From Streptomyces sp. R41 (GTDB lineage Bacteria > Actinomycetota > Actinomycetes > Streptomycetales > Streptomycetaceae), in contig NZ_CP163443.1 of NCBI RefSeq assembly GCF_041053055.1, forward strand, positions 6,989,001 through 7,053,000: a stretch of 64,000 bases of DNA. The letters are read 5' to 3'. Shown here piece by piece: positions 60,119 through 64,000 of the stretch (within the stretch, counting starts at the first letter, position 1; each line of letters starts with the position of its first letter). The translations under genes were made by a program, and so were the position numbers. Below the pieces are notes generated by a model. That model made no database searches and was not told where the DNA came from. It saw only the letters and a list, made by a program, of their open reading frames with translations.

Positions 60119-63100
60119 ATGCCCGACGCCGCGGCGCGCCACGGTCCCGACACACCCGGTGGGCCGGGAGGCACCGCCCTGCCCGGCGGCGACCCGATCG
60201 CCGAACTCATCGCCCGGATGCGGCAGATCGGGCTCGACCCGGACGCCGAGCAGCTGTGCGACAGTCTGTGGCTGGCCCGCTGGGCGCGCCCGACGGACGC
60301 GGTCGAGCCGGCCGAGGGCAGCGTCCCGGCGCGTCGCGCGCTGCCCGGTGCCGGGCGCGACCCGGTCCCGGAGCACACGGAGTCGTCCGACGCCGCTCCG
60401 GTGCCGCCCGACGACCGCCCCGAGCCGCTGCCGCACAACGCGGGGGCGGACCGGCGTGTCGCCCTGTATCCGGTGCCGCGGGACGGAGCGCCGCAGGGGC
60501 ACGGGCAGGGCCGGGTGACGGTGCTGCCGATCGGGGTGCCCGCCGCGCCCGCGTTCCCCGCCCCGCTCGAACTCCAGCGCGCCTTACGGCCGTTGCAGGG
60601 CTATCGGACCGCAGCGCCGCCCCTGCGTACGGTCCTCGACGAGACGGCGACCGCGGAGCTGAGCGCCCGGGCGGGCGGTCTGGTCCTGCCGGTGTTCCGC
60701 GGGGTGACGCGGGCCGACGCGGCGCTCCAGCTGGTGATGGACGCCTCCTCGTCGATGCGGGTGTGGGACCGGATGTTCGCCGAACTGGAGCAGGTCTTCG
60801 GCCAGTTGGGCGCCTTCTGGGACATTGAGGTCAGCCATCTGCACGAAGGCCCGGACGGCGAACCCGCCGTCAGTCGCAGTCCCGAGCCCGGTGCGGCCCC
60901 GCTGCACTCCGCCGACCGGCTGAGCGACCCCACGGGCCGCCGGATCACCCTCCTCGTCAGCGACTGCGCGGGCCCCCTGTGGCACAGCGGCCACGCCCAC
61001 CGGCTGCTGCACCACCTGTCCCGCCTCGGCCCCGCCGCCGTACTCCAGCCGCTGCCGCAGCGCATGTGGAACCGCACCCGACTCCCCGTGTCGTACGGCG
61101 AGTTGACGCGCGGCGAGGCGCTCGCGGGCGCGGCCACCCTGAAGGTCCGGCTGCCCACCGGCGCCCCGCAGGAGGCCCGCTCCGGTGCGCTTCCCGTGCC
61201 CGTACTGCCGCCGGAGCCCGCCGCGCTCGGCGCCTGGGCGCGGCTGCTGTCCGGGACCGGTGCGGGGCCCGTGGCCGGTGCCGTCGGCTGGGTGCGACAC
61301 CACCATCCGCCCGCCCGGGCCGCCCGCCCCGGGCGCCGGCTGTCCGCGCTCGAACTGGTCAGCCGGTTCCGCTCCAACGCCTCGAAGACGGCCGGACGCC
61401 TGGCCGGCTATCTGGCGGCGGCGCCCCTCAGTCTCCCCGTGATGCAGCTCGTGCAGCGCACCATGCTGCCCGACTCCGGACCGTCCGAACTGGCCGAGGT
61501 CCTGCTCAGCGGCCTGGTGTCACGCACCAAGGCGGAGGACTACGGGGCGGACAGCGCTCAGTGGTACGAGTTCGCGCCCGGCGTGCAGGAGGCGCTCCTG
61601 TCGCCGCTGGGCCGCGACGAGGCCATGCTGGTGCTCAAGCACTGTTCGGAGTACATCGAGTACCGCTTCGGCAAGGGTGGCCCCAACTTCCCGGCCCTGG
61701 CTCTCGCGCAGCTCGGCGAGGGCGCCTCAGGACGGCCGTACGCGCCGGGCGCCGGATACCCGGGCGAGAACGGCGACAACGGCGGCGCCACCCTGGTCCC
61801 GCAGCCCTTCGCCGAGGTCGCCGCGCGGGTCCTGGAGCGTTTCATGCCGCTGCCGGAACAGTTCGCGCTGTACGGCGCCCGTGGCCGCACCGACCTGCCC
61901 GACGAGCGGCCCACCCACGCGGCGGTGATCCGGGCCCGCTCCCTGGTCGGGCAGTTCGACACCGACGGCATGGTGCAGGACCTCATCGACGCCGTACAGC
62001 TGCTGCGCGGCGCCACCGAGCACGAACTGCCCGCGGGCGCCGACCCGGAGCTGTGGGCCGAGTACGCCAACTGTGTGCTGCGGCTGTGGGAGGTGCAGGG
62101 CGGCGCCGAGCTGCTGCGCGAGGCGGAGACGGCCGCCGAACGGGCTGTCGCGCACCCGCGCGCGCTGCGCGAACGGGCCGTGCTGGCACGGGTGTTGCAC
62201 GCCGCCGCCATCGACCGCAGGCGCCGCGGCGACCGGCGTGGCGCACTTGATCTGCTGCAACGCGCCGACCGCGAGTACGCGGTGGCCTGTGCCGCGCCCG
62301 ACCTGGAAGCCGGGGAAGCCCTGCGGCTCACCCTGGAGCGGGTGCGCGCGCTGGAGACCCAGTGGCGCCTCGGCGGCGACAGCGCGCTGCTCCAGGGCGC
62401 GGTCGGCATGCTGGAGGCGTTCGCCGACGCCTGGCCCGACCGGCGCCACCGCCCGCCCGAACTCCCGCTGGCCCACGGCCGCGTCCTGCTGCGCCTGTCC
62501 GGCGCCACCGCCGACCACGAACAGGCGCGGCTGTACGCGGAACAGGGCGCCCACTCCTTGCGCGCCGCCCTGGAACCCGGCCCCGAGCCCGGGCTCCCCG
62601 TCGCCGGTGAACCGTCCCGCGTCCGCGTCCTCCTCGACCTCGTCGACGCGATCCTGAAGTCGGGCGGCGCGCTGGACGACGCCCAGGCGCACGTCGACGA
62701 GGCGCTGGGCCTGACCCGTGAACAGGGCCTGCGTGCGGCGCTGTTGGTGCGCGCGGGGCGCATCAAGGCCGCGCGGTACGCCGAGTCGGGCGACCCGCGT
62801 GAACTCCAGGACGCCGCCGAACGCTTCGAGCAGGCTTCCCGGGGTGTGCCGCGGGACGCCCCCGCGCACGCCGACGTCCTCGCCGAGTGGGGCGAAGTGC
62901 TGTTGCGCCGGGCGGTGCCGGCCAACGGCACCGGTACGCGCGAGTCGCTGTCCCAGGCCATCCGCGTGCTGCGCGACTGCCGTACCGAAACCCCCGCGGG
63001 CAGCGGGGAGCTCGCATACCGCCTGCTCCTGCTCGGCCGCGCCCTGATGCTGCGCCACCGGGCCCGGGGCGACCGCGTGGATCTGCGCGAGGCCGAGCAC

Positions 63101-63493
63101 CTCTTCGGGCTCGCGGCGCTGGAGGCCGGTGAACCGCTGACGGCCGCGCGCTGCTGGCTGGAGCTCGGCCAGGCGCAGTTCGAGGCGTACCAGAGCCTGG
63201 GCCGGCCCGCGCGGCTGGACGAGGCGGTCGACGCCTTCCGCGCCGCGGCCGAGTCGGCGCGTGACGCCGAGGCGGAGGCGGAGACGGACCGCCGCCGCGA
63301 GGAGGCCGTGGAGCTGGGTGCGCGGGCGCATCACTGGCGGGGTATGTCCTACGAGGCGGCGGCGCGCCCGCGTGCCGCACGCGAGGCCTACCGGGCCGCC
63401 CGGGCCGAGTGGTCGAGGCTGCCGGACGGCGCCGTCGGCATGGGCGAGCCGACGGCCCGGCAGACGGCACAGCGGCTGGCCGAGCTGGAGTGA
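60119..63493 (+). CDS. SAV_2336-type vWA protein with TPR-like C-terminus
   Basis: The 1124-residue protein opens with the SAV_2336 N-terminal segment 'DPIAELIARMRQIGLDPDAE' (25-44). A vWA-like domain starts at about 200, with an intact MIDAS motif D208-x-S210-x-S212 ('MDASSSM'). The middle (about 420-560) is helical and recalls winged-helix pieces. Residues about 620-1110 are Ala/Arg/Glu-rich TPR-like helices for protein binding. Together with MoxR it forms the NTPase-vWA sensor of the VMAP module. GAGGTGA precedes the ATG. Confidence 0.9.
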   Translation: MPDAAARHGPDTPGGPGGTALPGGDPIAELIARMRQIGLDPDAEQLCDSLWLARWARPTDAVEPAEGSVPARRALPGAGRDPVPEHTESSDAAPVPPDDRPEPLPHNAGADRRVALYPVPRDGAPQGHGQGRVTVLPIGVPAAPAFPAPLELQRALRPLQGYRTAAPPLRTVLDETATAELSARAGGLVLPVFRGVTRADAALQLVMDASSSMRVWDRMFAELEQVFGQLGAFWDIEVSHLHEGPDGEPAVSRSPEPGAAPLHSADRLSDPTGRRITLLVSDCAGPLWHSGHAHRLLHHLSRLGPAAVLQPLPQRMWNRTRLPVSYGELTRGEALAGAATLKVRLPTGAPQEARSGALPVPVLPPEPAALGAWARLLSGTGAGPVAGAVGWVRHHHPPARAARPGRRLSALELVSRFRSNASKTAGRLAGYLAAAPLSLPVMQLVQRTMLPDSGPSELAEVLLSGLVSRTKAEDYGADSAQWYEFAPGVQEALLSPLGRDEAMLVLKHCSEYIEYRFGKGGPNFPALALAQLGEGASGRPYAPGAGYPGENGDNGGATLVPQPFAEVAARVLERFMPLPEQFALYGARGRTDLPDERPTHAAVIRARSLVGQFDTDGMVQDLIDAVQLLRGATEHELPAGADPELWAEYANCVLRLWEVQGGAELLREAETAAERAVAHPRALRERAVLARVLHAAAIDRRRRGDRRGALDLLQRADREYAVACAAPDLEAGEALRLTLERVRALETQWRLGGDSALLQGAVGMLEAFADAWPDRRHRPPELPLAHGRVLLRLSGATADHEQARLYAEQGAHSLRAALEPGPEPGLPVAGEPSRVRVLLDLVDAILKSGGALDDAQAHVDEALGLTREQGLRAALLVRAGRIKAARYAESGDPRELQDAAERFEQASRGVPRDAPAHADVLAEWGEVLLRRAVPANGTGTRESLSQAIRVLRDCRTETPAGSGELAYRLLLLGRALMLRHRARGDRVDLREAEHLFGLAALEAGEPLTAARCWLELGQAQFEAYQSLGRPARLDEAVDAFRAAAESARDAEAEAETDRRREEAVELGARAHHWRGMSYEAAARPRAAREAYRAARAEWSRLPDGAVGMGEPTARQTAQRLAELE

Positions 63494-63546
63494 GGGAGCG
63501 CCTGCCCGGCGACCGCCGGGGCGGGGTGAGGGAGCGCCTGCCCGGC
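63490..63546 (+). repeat. two exact 21-bp direct repeats
   Basis: GTGAGGGAGCGCCTGCCCGG plus C occurs at 63490-63510, covering the vWA stop codon, and again at 63526-63546. A partial third copy follows at about 63560. The duplication lies between the vWA gene and the small peptide gene. Confidence 0.85.
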
Positions 63547-63582
63547 TGGTGCCGGAGCGGAGTGAGGGAAAAGGGGGAGGAC

Positions 63583-63795
63583 ATGGGTGCACGGGACGAC
63601 GCACCGGATTCCGACGTCGCCGCGGAGCGGCTGCGGGATCTGCCGGATCCACGGGATCTGCCGGATCTGCTGGAGCTGGACCTCGCGGACCTCAGGACGA
63701 TTCAACACCCGGTGCTGACCGAGGTGTTGGAGGAGCTGACGGAACGGGCCGGGCAGCCGAGCGAGATGCTCTGGGGGTTCAACAACGCCTTCTGA
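63583..63795 (+). CDS. FxSxx-COOH-like cyclophane RiPP precursor with FNNAF terminus
   Basis: The 70-residue acidic peptide has a leader rich in 'RDLPDPRDLPDLLELDLADL', the block 'HPVLTEVLEELTERAG' and the C-terminal core 'MLWGFNNAF'. This is the layout of FxSxx-COOH precursors, whose partner radical SAM/SPASM enzyme (FxsB) links Phe to the third residue. Here the terminal F-x-S-x-x is F-N-N-A-F, so Asn replaces Ser. GGGGGAGG precedes the ATG. The maturase would be expected downstream, outside the window. It follows the VMAP operon on the same strand. Confidence 0.75.
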   Translation: MGARDDAPDSDVAAERLRDLPDPRDLPDLLELDLADLRTIQHPVLTEVLEELTERAGQPSEMLWGFNNAF

Positions 63796-64000
63796 GGGAC
63801 GATCTGAGGGACAAGGTGAACGTGAAAACGGTCAATCTGCCTTCATAAGGCGTCAGTTCCGGTCCGCCCTATGGTTGAACCGGACAAGTTCGATCGTGCC
63901 GCGTTTGCGTCCGGCCCCCGCCAGGGAATGCCGCCCCGTACGGGCAGGGGGCCGTGACGCGGACCGTACCGTGGGATCGCGGGCCGTAGAGCATGGGGGT
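63796..64000. other. spacer at the window edge
   Basis: No complete gene. The segment holds an inverted repeat TCCGGT/ACCGGA (about 63857-63880) around TATGGT, a possible promoter or operator. An ATG at 63993 could begin the next gene but only eight bases of it are visible. Confidence 0.35.

Noticed and set aside
57934..60438. An 834-codon antisense frame across the VMAP operon
   Set aside because: It is antisense to the protease and MoxR genes, Arg/Ala-rich without domain content, and lacks a credible start.
61727..63652. A 641-codon antisense frame opposite the vWA gene
   Set aside because: It is a low-complexity antisense shadow; the plus-strand frame carries SAV_2336, vWA and TPR-like features.

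Overview
The window is chromosomal DNA from a Streptomyces (or a very close relative). The evidence is very high G+C with almost every third codon position G or C, many GTG starts, bald-type regulators (WblE, a SigB-like sigma factor), the DasR/dasABC aminosugar system, nickel superoxide dismutase, and a gene order I recognise from memory as matching the S. coelicolor SCO5225 to SCO527x core region. No rRNA, tRNA, CRISPR array, intact insertion sequence or prophage was seen.

Layout. 1-2.9 kb: end of an unidentified gene, a secreted lipoprotein and a secreted sedolisin protease. 3-6.9 kb: class Ia ribonucleotide reductase nrdAB behind NrdR boxes and a cobalamin riboswitch. 6.9-12.3 kb: an acetyltransferase, then carboxylate uptake genes (MctP-like symporter with DUF3311, CstA with its YbdD partner). 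12.3-20.8 kb: the N-acetylglucosamine/chitobiose regulon (dasR, dasABC, a GH3 hexosaminidase, nagB, a SIS-domain protein), with DasR sites (dre) upstream of dasA and nagB and one orphan site. 21.4-29 kb: a PdtaS-like histidine kinase, wblE, a lipid kinase, sigH with its anti-sigma factor, a UBP zinc finger and a cation/proton antiporter. 29-34 kb: a PLP enzyme, an amidase, and an EshA-type protein (family 2B encapsulin) followed by a polyprenyl diphosphate synthase that is its likely cargo.

34-45.9 kb is a patchwork of small accessory genes: GNAT, TetR/RibD pair, YCII plus ECF42-type sigma factor, ATP-grasp/VOC pair, AraC/VOC pair, the sodN/sodX pair and a methyltransferase. It also holds several broken genes: BTAD regulator and ABC ATPase remnants, an ECF sigma gene with two in-frame amber codons, and its frameshifted membrane partner. 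45.9-51.7 kb: a glutamate-type ABC importer, malic enzyme and a quinone-reductase-like dehydrogenase. 51.8-56.1 kb: a small HTH/Clp-N pair under tandem palindromic operators, a DUF4097/PadR pair and hypothetical genes.

56.3-63.8 kb is the most striking block. Trypco1 protein, trypsin-like VMAP protein, MoxR AAA+ ATPase and SAV_2336-type vWA/TPR protein are tightly coupled on one strand, followed by a 70-residue peptide ending FNNAF that resembles FxSxx-COOH cyclophane RiPP precursors. This matches the vWA-MoxR-associated (VMAP) class of predicted NTP-dependent conflict systems. The pairing with a variant RiPP precursor at the window edge is the best candidate for an incompletely described system. 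Four copies of a dispersed intergenic repeat and several tandem arrays sit between genes.
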